Shown: in pieces, positions 40,238 to 47,989 of the stretch
Position numbering within the stretch: position 1 is the stretch's first letter
How the letters are laid out: each line of letters starts with the position of its first letter
Origin: Myxococcaceae bacterium
GTDB lineage: Bacteria; Myxococcota; Myxococcia; Myxococcales; Myxococcaceae
Direction of reading: 5' to 3'
NCBI GenBank assembly: GCA_004173515.1
Contig: SECN01000020.1
Location: 1-64,000 of the forward strand
Length of the DNA stretch: 64,000 bases
The notes under the pieces: model-generated
Told to the model about the DNA's origin: nothing
Seen by the model: only the letters and a program-made list of their open reading frames with translations
Databases searched by the model: none
Made by a program: the position numbers and the translations under genes

Positions 40238-41519
40238 CTAGTTCTCATCCAGGCTGAACGCGGACACGCGACCATCCGGCACGAAGGCCGCTGTGTAGCG
40301 CCAGGTCGCGGAGCCGAACCGCACCAGGTACGTGTAGTAGCGGTCATCGCCTCGGGTCTCCCGCTTCGCCAGCACCAGCGGTCCCGCCGGTCCCAGGCTT
40401 TGCAGGACGCCCTGGTAGTACGGTCCGGCCTCCGCCACGAACCACCAGGGGACGTACGCGAACATGGCCGCGTCCCACGTTCCGGCGCGGGTCTGCTCGA
40501 GCAGCGTCGTCAGCCGTGCGGTGACCTGCGGCTCCAGGTCCGGAATGGGCTTCAGCGGCGGCACGGCGAGCGCGGGATTGACGAGGGTCGCGATGCCCTC
40601 CGCGATGCCCCGGGGGTCTGCCTGGCTCAAGTTGGCCAGCACGACGATGGACAGCTCATCCCCCAGGAACCGGATGTAGGCCGACGTGAACCCCTGCCAC
40701 GCTCCTGTGTGCGCATGCATCGGCTTGCCATTGCGCTCCTTCACCTCCCACCCGAAGCCATAGGGATACGAAGCCCCGCTGTTGAGCTTCGCGGGCGACA
40801 GGATCTCCCTCCAGCTCGCGCGCGTCAGGATGGCACGGTTGTCCACGACCTCCTCCCAGGCCAGCAGGTCCTTCACGGAGAAATAGAGCGACCCATCCCC
40901 CGTCGTGTTGAGCGAAGGTGACACCCACCGCTGGTTCTTCACCACGCCGTCGCTCATCCGGTAGCCGGCCGCGCGGTTCGGGATGACGTCCTCCTCGCTG
41001 ATGCCTCGCGCCGTCTTCATGCCCGCGGGCTTGAACACCTGGCGGCCCAGGACCTCCTGATACGTGGAGTGGGTGACACGGTTCGCCAGGATGCCCAGCA
41101 GCACGTAGCCGGAGTTGCTGTAGCAGCAGGTGGCGCACCGTGATGGGAGCCCAGGTGGCGGGTGCGTCGGGGAAGTACTTCGTGATGCTGTCGGACAGCG
41201 ACACCCGGCCCGCCTCGACCTGGAGCATCACCGCCGTCGCGGTGAACATCTTCCCCAGGGAGCCTGCCTGGAAGAGGGTGTCCGTTCCGGCAGGGACCTG
41301 ATGCTCCAGGTTCGCGGAGCCGTACCCCTTCACCAGCACGACACGGCCGTGGCTCACGACTCCCACGGCGAGGCCGGGCACGCCCTGCCGCTTCTGCTCC
41401 GCGCGGACGTAGGCGTCGATCCGGTCCCGGAGCGAGTCGTGCGCCACGGCGGGGCGACCCGTGAGCAGGCCCAGGATGAAGACCGCGACCAATGAAAAAG
41501 ATTGCAGGGAACCGCGCAT
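40238..41519 (-). pseudogene. Serine hydrolase (beta-lactamase/EstB family), internally deleted and frameshifted
   Basis: The N-terminal part starts at ATG 41519 with a signal peptide and carries the SLGK catalytic motif (SxxK) and the ITVRHLL segment. The C-terminal part, from about 41130 down, is in another frame and resumes with YSNSGYVLLG, the YxN motif region, then continues to the end. Between HLL and YSNSGY, family members normally have several tens of residues starting THTSG; these are absent and the frame shifts. The gene therefore cannot give an intact enzyme unless the gap at about 41120-41135 is an assembly deletion. Function if intact: a periplasmic serine esterase, peptidase or beta-lactamase-like hydrolase. 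Confidence 0.8.
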
Positions 41520-41675
41520 GAGGACTCCAGGCGCCTGGACAGGCATTGCCCACGGCACTCTCAGGTAAGCACCCAGTCCCCTCCCGTGTGAAGGCAATCC
41601 GCCCATTCATTGTTCACGGGCCCCTGTGGCGCGTGTCCTGGACGTCAGGACATCTCACGGCGGGCATGCTTGGGG

Positions 41676-41938
41676 TCACGGGTCGAGTCGATCCACCGTG
41701 ACGGGGACCGACGCGAAGGCGCGGCGCTCGACGAGGCCGTTCCGTTCGAGGCGGCGCAGCGTCTGCCAAGCGTCTTTTGCATGATGCCTTCGACCTGGCG
41801 CTTCAGCGCGTTGAAGCGCACCGGTCCGTCCGCAAGAGCAATCAAGAGCAGCACGGACCATTTGTCAGCGAGCGGGTCGAGCAGCTCCCGCGTCGGGCAC
41901 GTCGCTGCGAAAGGGCCTGCCGGCCTGCGTGCGGCCAT
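41676..41938 (-). pseudogene. HxlR-family transcriptional regulator, frameshifted
   Basis: The N-terminal half from ATG 41938 (preceded by GGAGGAAACCACG) reads as a typical HxlR winged helix: CPTRELLDPLADKWSVLLL, then FNALKRQVEGIMQKTL. After that the frame changes: the natural continuation TLRRLERNGLVERRAF, SVPVTV lies in the next frame and ends at 41676. One base gained or lost near 41775-41790 explains this. The C-terminus is also shorter than usual, stopping soon after PVTV. As it stands the regulator is broken. It lies next to another broken gene. Confidence 0.75.
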
Positions 41939-42100
41939 CGTGGTTTCCTCCAGGTGCCTTGGTTCCATCGAGGCGAAGGCTTCGCGTCACGCGACCGGGT
42001 GCGCGCAATCGCAAACGAGACCTCGTCCCACCGGACAAGGTCCATTCCTCGCGACCGCGCACAGCTTGCGGGAGATGCTGCTGGTAAAAAGACATCTCTC

Positions 42101-42124
42101 TCCGGTTCCGGTTCCGGTTCCGGC
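42101..42124. repeat. TCCGGT hexanucleotide tandem repeat, four units
   Basis: TCCGGT is repeated three times, followed by a TCCGGC variant, upstream of the diterpenoid transferase gene. Short tandem repeats in promoter regions can vary in copy number. Here the significance is unproven. Confidence 0.6.
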
Positions 42125-42198
42125 TCGGCTTGCCTGCACCTGCCGCTGAAGGAGCCACCATTCCTGACAAGACCTCCAATGGCTCAGCGGCAGAACCC

Positions 42199-43062
42199 AT
42201 GTCATTGGAGCCATTTCTCGCGGCGCCCATCGAACAGGTGCGGCGGATGGCGCCCGCCACGCTCATGTGGGTGGTGGAAGGCACGCGCCGCAGTGCCGCC
42301 CTGGCCGGCATCGACGTGAGTTCCGAGGACTATGCCCACTGGTCCATCGCCCGTATGAACGCCTGCGTGGAGCTGTTCTTCCACCACGGTGTGCGCCACG
42401 TCATCACTCCCTTGCTCACGCCGAGTCATTTCGCCGAGGTCACCCCGCGCTACCGCGAGCGCCTGCTCGACTGGGTGGCATTGATCGTGAGAGAGCCCTC
42501 GCTCCTCGCCCCCTACCAGCGTCACGGCTGGCGTGTGCGGCTGCTGGGCGCGGAGGGGCTGCCGGAGCTCCAGCCTCTCTCCGAGGCGTTCGCGGCGGCC
42601 ACCCCTCGGGGTGAGCACACGCTGTGGTGTTCGGTGGTGGCGCGGTCGGGGGCTGCCTGGAACCAGTTGCTCCAAACCGTGGTTCGCACCGGAGCCCGCA
42701 CCCGCGAGGAGGCCATCCGCGCGCTCTACGGCGAGGACATCCCTCCTGCCCGGTTGATGATCGCATTTGGCAAGCCCATGGTCTCACCGGAGCAGGTTCC
42801 TCCCTTGCTGCAAGGCCCGATGGATTGCTACTTCACCCAGCGGCCCGGCTACCGGATCACCGAGCGGGAACTGCGCACCGTGCTCTACGACCATGCCTAC
42901 CTGCGGCGCACCTGGCGCGCCGACAAGACGGGGCGGTCCGATGGGGCCCTCGCCCACCGCCGCGCGTGGGAGGAAGGCCCCATGGTGGGGCTGGGGATCC
43001 GCCTGGGGCCATTCTGGTACCCCGCGCCCATGGGGGGCCCTCCCCTGGAAGACACGGACTGA
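42199..43062 (+). CDS. Rv3378c-like diterpenoid (tuberculosinyl-type) transferase/phosphatase
   Basis: A 287-residue protein of the cis-prenyltransferase fold, closely resembling M. tuberculosis Rv3378c, which converts tuberculosinyl diphosphate to tuberculosinol or 1-tuberculosinyl adenosine; a Herpetosiphon relative makes kolavelool. Shared landmarks in order: EGTRRS (Rv3378c DGTRRW), ELFFHHGVRHVITPLL, ALYGEDIPPARLMIAFGK, CYFTQRPGYRITERELR, LYDHAYLRRTW. The catalytic Asp34 of Rv3378c is Glu27 here. The ATG at 42199 is chosen by length; an open frame reaches a TTG at 42130, and GAAGGAG stands 5 bases before an in-frame ATT at 42160, so the real start is uncertain. A strong hairpin follows the stop; a class II cyclase gene comes next. 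Predicted role: second step of a diterpenoid pathway, removing or transferring the diphosphate. Confidence 0.8.
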   Translation: MSLEPFLAAPIEQVRRMAPATLMWVVEGTRRSAALAGIDVSSEDYAHWSIARMNACVELFFHHGVRHVITPLLTPSHFAEVTPRYRERLLDWVALIVREPSLLAPYQRHGWRVRLLGAEGLPELQPLSEAFAAATPRGEHTLWCSVVARSGAAWNQLLQTVVRTGARTREEAIRALYGEDIPPARLMIAFGKPMVSPEQVPPLLQGPMDCYFTQRPGYRITERELRTVLYDHAYLRRTWRADKTGRSDGALAHRRAWEEGPMVGLGIRLGPFWYPAPMGGPPLEDTD

Positions 43063-43076
43063 AGTGGCGGGCCCTC

Positions 43077-43104
43077 CGAGCGTCACCCGCTTCGGTGACG
43101 CTCG
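43077..43104. terminator. Hairpin terminator between the two diterpenoid genes
   Basis: CGAGCGTCACC and GGTGACGCTCG form a perfect 11-bp stem with a 6-base loop, 14 bp after the stop codon and followed by ACTTCTCTGTCC. It suggests that the downstream cyclase is transcribed from its own promoter in 43105-43324 or reached only by read-through. Confidence 0.75.
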
Positions 43105-43324
43105 ACTTCTCTGTCCGAAGTCCTCTCCCTCTCGCGGTCCAACACCGCTCGCCCTTTGTCCTTCCACAAGCCCGCTGGCCTCGTCGAAGTACGACGCGAG
43201 GGCCGTTGGCGCTGTCCGAAGGAATGCTGGCGCGCCCCTGCGACTCCAGACCCGGGTGGGGACGGACTGGGCGTGGCCAGTTTCATCAAGCGACCGCGCT
43301 GCTCAATCCCAGGAGGAAACACCC

Positions 43325-44866
43325 ATGGCGGACCGTGAGCATGTCGAAGACCAGGCACGGCGCGTGCTTCGCGGCGCCTGCGCGCATCTGGCCCGGGCCC
43401 AATCCGCGGATGGCGCATGGCGGGTCCATCCCGCGCCAAGGCTCCTCGAGAATGCCCTGGCATGCTTGATCGCGGATGCGTTCGTGCCCGAACTGCGACC
43501 GCACCTGAGCGCGACCCGTCGCTGGGTCCGGGCCGCATCGGTCCAGAACCACCACGAAGTGCCTCGTCGGATCGAGAGCTGGCTCCAGGCCTGGATGGGC
43601 GGCGCGGACCCCACCGTCACCCTTGACGTGTCCCATCCGCTCTTCTCCGAGCCGGTCTTCCGCGACCGCAGGAACTTCTTTCTCTCGCTCGCGCTCGCGG
43701 TGGGTGCTCCCGTGCGCGGAGGGCCGTCTCGCGAGGAACTCCAGGCACAGGCGCTGGAGCGGATCCGCGCCCGTCGGACCGCGCGGCTCAAGCGTTGGTC
43801 GGGAGCGGAGCTGGCAGCGCTGTTCCTCCTGCTGGCCGATGAAGCGCCGTCAGCGGGCACCGCGGAGGCGCTCAATGCGCTGCGCGAGGCCCAATCCGCC
43901 TCGGGCTCCTTCGGTGAGCAGCTCGGGGCGACCCTCGTGGCGCTCGCGGCGCTGCGCCGGTGGGCCCCCTCCTCGGAGGCGTTCTCCCGCGCGCTCGACT
44001 TCATCCTGAGGGAGCGCACGACGGAGGGGATGTGGTGCTTCAGCTTCGCGGATGTCTGGGATACGGCCCTTCTGTGCCGGGCGTTGGAGGGCTGTGAAGA
44101 CCTGGAGCCCGCGATGTTCGAGCGAGCCTGCTCCTTCCTTCTGCGCTCCCAGAACGAGGACGGAGGCTGGCCCTACCGGGACGGGGTCGAGTCGGATACC
44201 GACACCACCGCGATGGTGATGCTCGCCCTGCCTCGCACGGACGCCGGGGCGTCCGCGTCGGGCTCAGGGCGAGGGTACCTGGAGCGGATGCGGACCCCAG
44301 AGGGGTTGTGGCGAACGTGGCAGTCCCGGGACGACCCGCCCGCCGAAGACGTGATCGCACATGCCATCCTGGCGTTGCGCAAGTGGGGCACGGTCCCTGC
44401 GTTCTGGGGCCCGGCAGGAGAGTGGCTTGCATTGCGCGCGCGGCAGGAGGGCGGCTGTCGTGCGCACTGGTACAACATCGACTCCTATGCCGCTCACGAG
44501 GTGGGGCTGGCGCTTGGACCCTCCCATGACGTGACACGGCGTCTTGCGCGGGAGCTCGTGGATCGGCAGAACCCGGATGGAGGGTGGGCCCCCACGCAGG
44601 GGGCGGCGAGTTCGGCGGCTGCCACGGGAATGGCGCTCGCATTGCTGACCGTCTGCCTGCCCGGTGAGAGCCTGTGCGTGACTCGCGCCCTCCACTACCT
44701 GGCACGACTCCAGGAGCCGGGGGGCTCTTGGCCTGGGCCGCTGCGGATGTACGCTCCACGGCCTTTCGCGATTGAGTACGCCATGCAGATCCACGCTCTC
44801 GCCGCTCATGGACTGGCCGCTGTGGCAAGGGCCGCCCGTACCCCGCCGCCACTCACGGACCTCTGA
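43325..44866 (+). CDS. Class II diterpene cyclase-like protein (Rv3377c type)
   Basis: A 513-residue helical double-barrel terpene cyclase, the short bacterial form of the squalene-hopene/diterpene cyclase family. It carries DTDTT at residues 291-295, the DxDTT variant that I recall from the M. tuberculosis halimadienyl diphosphate synthase Rv3377c at nearly the same position (SHC has DxDDTA). Repeated QW-like segments (QSADGAW, EDGGWPY, PDGGWAP, EPGGSWPG) and the FADVWDTALL motif also fit. Predicted reaction: protonation-initiated cyclisation of geranylgeranyl diphosphate to a bicyclic diphosphate, in the cytoplasm. AGGAGG lies 9 bases before the ATG. It follows the Rv3378c-like gene by 262 bp; the pairing mirrors Rv3377c/Rv3378c. 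The product skeleton cannot be read from sequence. Confidence 0.8.
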   Translation: MADREHVEDQARRVLRGACAHLARAQSADGAWRVHPAPRLLENALACLIADAFVPELRPHLSATRRWVRAASVQNHHEVPRRIESWLQAWMGGADPTVTLDVSHPLFSEPVFRDRRNFFLSLALAVGAPVRGGPSREELQAQALERIRARRTARLKRWSGAELAALFLLLADEAPSAGTAEALNALREAQSASGSFGEQLGATLVALAALRRWAPSSEAFSRALDFILRERTTEGMWCFSFADVWDTALLCRALEGCEDLEPAMFERACSFLLRSQNEDGGWPYRDGVESDTDTTAMVMLALPRTDAGASASGSGRGYLERMRTPEGLWRTWQSRDDPPAEDVIAHAILALRKWGTVPAFWGPAGEWLALRARQEGGCRAHWYNIDSYAAHEVGLALGPSHDVTRRLARELVDRQNPDGGWAPTQGAASSAAATGMALALLTVCLPGESLCVTRALHYLARLQEPGGSWPGPLRMYAPRPFAIEYAMQIHALAAHGLAAVARAARTPPPLTDL

Positions 44867-44986
44867 GCTCGCCCGGGTACGGCCGGTGCGCCTCCTGCTT
44901 CGAGCTCCATCCCGAGGCTCGGAAGCAGTCCTCCGTGTCGCGGTCCGTGCTGTAGTGATGGCCCCTGACGGACAGGAGCCTCCCTG

Positions 44987-46306
44987 GTGAAAACGCTTCC
45001 CTTGCTTCCCCTGCTCTTCGCCTGCCTGGTGGTGCCCGGTGGCTCCGTGCTCGCGGCGGCGCCTCCTCCGGCCGCCATCGAGGGCCTGGACGCGCTGTAC
45101 CCCGAACTGGACGCGCTCTACCGCGACCTGCACCAGACGCCCGAGCTGTCACTCCAGGAGGAGAAGACGGCGGCGAAGCTGGCCGAGCGCCTTCGCAAGC
45201 TCGGCTTCGAGGTGACCCCGAAGGTGGGCGGGCACGGCGTGGTGGCCCTGCTTCGCAACGGCAAGGGGCCCACGGTGATGCTGCGCACGGACCTGGACGG
45301 GTTGCCGGTGGAGGAGAAGACGGGGCTGGCCTACGCCAGCAAGACGAAGTCGAAGGACGCGGCCGGAGCGGAGGTCGCGGTGATGCACGCGTGCGGGCAC
45401 GACGTGCACATGACGTCCTGGCTCGGCACGGCCATGCTGCTGGCGCGGACGAAGGACCGGTGGCGTGGCACGCTGATGCTGGTGGGGCAGCCGGCCGAGG
45501 AGATTGGCTCAGGCGCCCGGCAGATGCTGGCGGACGGCCTGTTCAAGCGCTTTCCCAAGCCGGACTTCGCCGTGGCCCTGCACACCGTGTCCACCGCCGC
45601 GGCGGGGACGGTGCAATTCACCCCCGGCCATGCGCTGGCGAGCGTGGACTCGGTGGACATCACCCTCCACGGCAAGGGCGGGCACGGCGCGTACCCGCAC
45701 ACCACCGTGGATCCGGTGGTGATGGCGGCGCGCACCGTCCTCTCATTGCAGACGCTCATCAGCCGGGAGAAGAGCCCGCTGGAGCCGGCGGTGATCACGG
45801 TGGGCTCCATCCACGGTGGCACCAAGCACAACATCATCCCGGACGAGGTGCGCCTGCAGCTCACGGTGCGCACGTACAAGCCGGAGGTCCGCAAGGCGCT
45901 GCTGGCCGGCATCGAGCGCATCGCCAGGGCGGAGGCGATGGTCTCCGGAGCGCCCCGTCCCCCCGACGTCAGCGTCACCGAAGGCACACCCGCCACCTTC
46001 AATGATCCCGCGCTCACGAAGCGGCTGGTGGACGCGGTGGGCAAGGTGCTGGGCGAGAAGAACCTCAGCGAGACACCGCCCGTCATGGGCGGCGAGGACT
46101 TCTCCGAGTACGGCCGCGCGGGCGTGCCCGCGGTGATGATGTGGTTGGGCATCACCGAGCCCAAGCGCTTCGCCGAGGCCAAGGCCGCGGGGGAGACGCT
46201 GCCCTCCCCGCACTCGGCCCTCTACGCGCCGGACCGCGAGCGCACGCTGCGCACCGGCGTCACCCTGCTGACCACCGCCGCGTTGGAGCTGCTCGGGAGG
46301 CCCTGA
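44987..46306 (+). CDS. Secreted M20 family amidohydrolase
   Basis: A 439-residue metal-dependent peptidase or N-acyl amino acid hydrolase. A signal peptide (KTLPLLPLLFACLVVPGGSVLAA) directs export. Metal-ligand motifs are visible: HACGHDVHM, the PAEEIGSGA Glu pair, ALHT and a late GGEDFSEY. The GTG at 44987 has GGAG a few bases upstream and gives a complete leader. Family members remove acyl or aminoacyl groups (for example hippurate hydrolase type). It converges on the SRPBCC gene with a 15-bp gap. Confidence 0.9.
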   Translation: MKTLPLLPLLFACLVVPGGSVLAAAPPPAAIEGLDALYPELDALYRDLHQTPELSLQEEKTAAKLAERLRKLGFEVTPKVGGHGVVALLRNGKGPTVMLRTDLDGLPVEEKTGLAYASKTKSKDAAGAEVAVMHACGHDVHMTSWLGTAMLLARTKDRWRGTLMLVGQPAEEIGSGARQMLADGLFKRFPKPDFAVALHTVSTAAAGTVQFTPGHALASVDSVDITLHGKGGHGAYPHTTVDPVVMAARTVLSLQTLISREKSPLEPAVITVGSIHGGTKHNIIPDEVRLQLTVRTYKPEVRKALLAGIERIARAEAMVSGAPRPPDVSVTEGTPATFNDPALTKRLVDAVGKVLGEKNLSETPPVMGGEDFSEYGRAGVPAVMMWLGITEPKRFAEAKAAGETLPSPHSALYAPDRERTLRTGVTLLTTAALELLGRP

Positions 46307-46321
46307 GGGGAACGCCCGCCG

Positions 46322-46786
46322 TCAGACCTGGACGGGCGCCTCGCCCTGACCGCCGGCCCACTGGCGTGCTTCGCGCTCCAACTTGTCGAGCGCCCCGTTC
46401 CAGCCGTCGATGCAGCCGTCCCGTTCCTGTTCGGACTGAAGGCCCTCGTGAACCAGCGTCAGCTCCGTGCCGCCCGATTGCCCGTCGAAGGTGACGGTGA
46501 CTTGTGAGGGGCCGCTCTTTTCCACCTCCCAGGTGAAGGACACCTTCCGGCCGGGTTCGAGCGCCCGGAATTCACCGGTGAAGTCGTAGATATCGCCGTT
46601 CGGCGCATGGGTGAGGACCCGATACCTGCCACCGACGCGCAGCTCGAAGGTCCGCACGTCGCTCGTGTCGCCAGCGTCGGGGCCCCACCAGACAGCGACC
46701 TTCGTGGGGTTCACCCAGAAATCGAAGGCTTCGCCGGCGGTGACGGAAAGTCGCCGTTGGAGCGTGAGGCTGTGCGAACGGGGCAT
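46322..46786 (-). CDS. SRPBCC (AHSA1-like) domain protein
   Basis: A 154-residue single-domain protein of the START/Bet v1-like fold. Typical features are LQRRLSVTAGEAFDFWVNPTKVAVWWGP near the start, DFTGEFRALEPGRKVSFTW in the middle and LTLVHEGLQSEQERDGCIDGWNGALDKLE at the end, matching the AHSA1-type proteins often linked to ArsR regulators. The ligand is unknown. The ATG at 46786 has GGAGGG eight bases upstream. The 234 bp between it and the next gene upstream contains no other gene. Confidence 0.85.
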   Translation of the reverse strand: MPRSHSLTLQRRLSVTAGEAFDFWVNPTKVAVWWGPDAGDTSDVRTFELRVGGRYRVLTHAPNGDIYDFTGEFRALEPGRKVSFTWEVEKSGPSQVTVTFDGQSGGTELTLVHEGLQSEQERDGCIDGWNGALDKLEREARQWAGGQGEAPVQV

Positions 46787-47020
46787 CGTGTCCCTCCAGG
46801 GCGGGTGAACGAACCCAACGGTGTTCATCGTTCATCGTCGCCACAATGCGAAAGCGAAGGCCGGTCGCCCACCAGACCGTCGGTGGGCCCCCTCCGCGCA
46901 AGCAGGGTCTGGCCCACGCACCCAAGGCTTCTCCTGGAGCTTCTCCGCGTGGACCGTCACACCCGGACCGCGGGCCGGCTGCATGGCCGATGCTTCCAGC
47001 GACTGATGATCCCACGCGGG

Positions 47021-47653
47021 TCAAACGGGCCGCGCGCGTCGCCCCGTCCGCCGTCCGTCCGCCCGTCGGATGGAGCCGAGCACCTGGTACAGGCTCAGCA
47101 ACATCATCGTCGCGGTGCGTGATGCATCGGGCCGACCCGTGTCGGGCGTCTGCTTCCCGGGCCGCGAGGCGGTCGGTGCTCGCGCCACCCAGTCCTGCGC
47201 CAGCCGGACGCGCAGCGACATCAAGTGCACCGGAGCCTTCGCATCCAGGTCCACCTGGAAGCGCTTGAGCAGCGTGGACACCAGGTTGTGGCGGCGCAGG
47301 TCCAGCTTGATTTCCCCCAGATCCCTTCGGATGACCAGGAGGGCCACCGCCAGGACGACGCCCACCCAGAAGGCTGCATGGACCGGGGTGGAGTACTCCC
47401 GGGTCTGTTCCCGCGTCATCAGGAGGGCGCTCAGGAAGACAGCGGTGCCCCCCAGGAGCACCAGGGCGCACGCGCCGGCCACCAGCCACCACCGCTTGCG
47501 CTGCTCCCATCGCGCCACGACGCCCAGGGCCCGCAGGTCCTCCAGCACCTGCGCCACCGGGGCGCGGACTTCATGGACGGAGGTCTGCTGGAACGCGACG
47601 GGATCGAGGGCCACGGCGAAAAGCCTTTTCTCGGTGGGCTGCCTTGAACGCAT
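47021..47653 (-). CDS. Hypothetical membrane protein with two transmembrane helices
   Basis: A 210-residue protein not assigned to a family. After about 60 soluble residues there are two adjacent hydrophobic segments (WWLVAGACALVLLGGTAVFL and AAFWVGVVLAVALLVI), then a basic cytoplasmic tail of about 100 residues. From ATG 47653 there is no good ribosome-binding site. A better one (GAAGGTGAGAAG) stands before ATG 47663 in another frame, which reads MDADAFKAAHREK and would join the main frame (LFAVALDPVAFQQ) if one base near 47622 were removed. The 5' end may therefore carry a frameshift. Confidence 0.55.
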   Translation of the reverse strand: MRSRQPTEKRLFAVALDPVAFQQTSVHEVRAPVAQVLEDLRALGVVARWEQRKRWWLVAGACALVLLGGTAVFLSALLMTREQTREYSTPVHAAFWVGVVLAVALLVIRRDLGEIKLDLRRHNLVSTLLKRFQVDLDAKAPVHLMSLRVRLAQDWVARAPTASRPGKQTPDTGRPDASRTATMMLLSLYQVLGSIRRADGRRTGRRARPV

Positions 47654-47989
47654 CCGCGTCCATCTTCTCACCTTCGTGGAGGTGGATGTCGCGCCGGGTG
47701 TCCCCCTGTCCCGCGTGTCCCCTGGCATGTCGGCCACATGTCGGCGACATGTCGACGCGGGGTCGGTCCTCCAGGCACCGGGCACCTGTCGCGGCCTTCC
47801 TCCTCCGGAGCCCCCGCCGGGCGTGATGCACCCGGCCCTGGCAGGACCCGTGCAGTGTCAGGCCTCCGCACGACTCCCAGGGACTCCGCGTTGAGTCCCG
47901 AGTCCCCCTCCTCGCGAAGGTCGTCCCTCGGCGAGGGCGCGGAGCTGGGGCGGGAGTGGGCTTTGAAGTCCCACGCGCTGGAGGATTCC
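47654..47989. other. Divergent intergenic region with 11-bp direct repeats
   Basis: The 336 bp between the membrane protein and the RCC1 lipoprotein has no gene. It contains three 11-bp direct repeats starting CATGTCG at 47726, 47737 and 47748. Nearer the RCC1 start it holds a TTTGAAGTCCCAC element shared with the other RCC1 leaders. Confidence 0.6.
47726..47758. repeat. Three tandem 11-bp repeats (CATGTCGGCCA type)
   Basis: CATGTCGGCCA, CATGTCGGCGA and CATGTCGACGC follow each other without gap. The 11-bp period equals about one helical turn, so a protein could bind the repeats along one face. They lie between divergent promoters. Confidence 0.5.
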
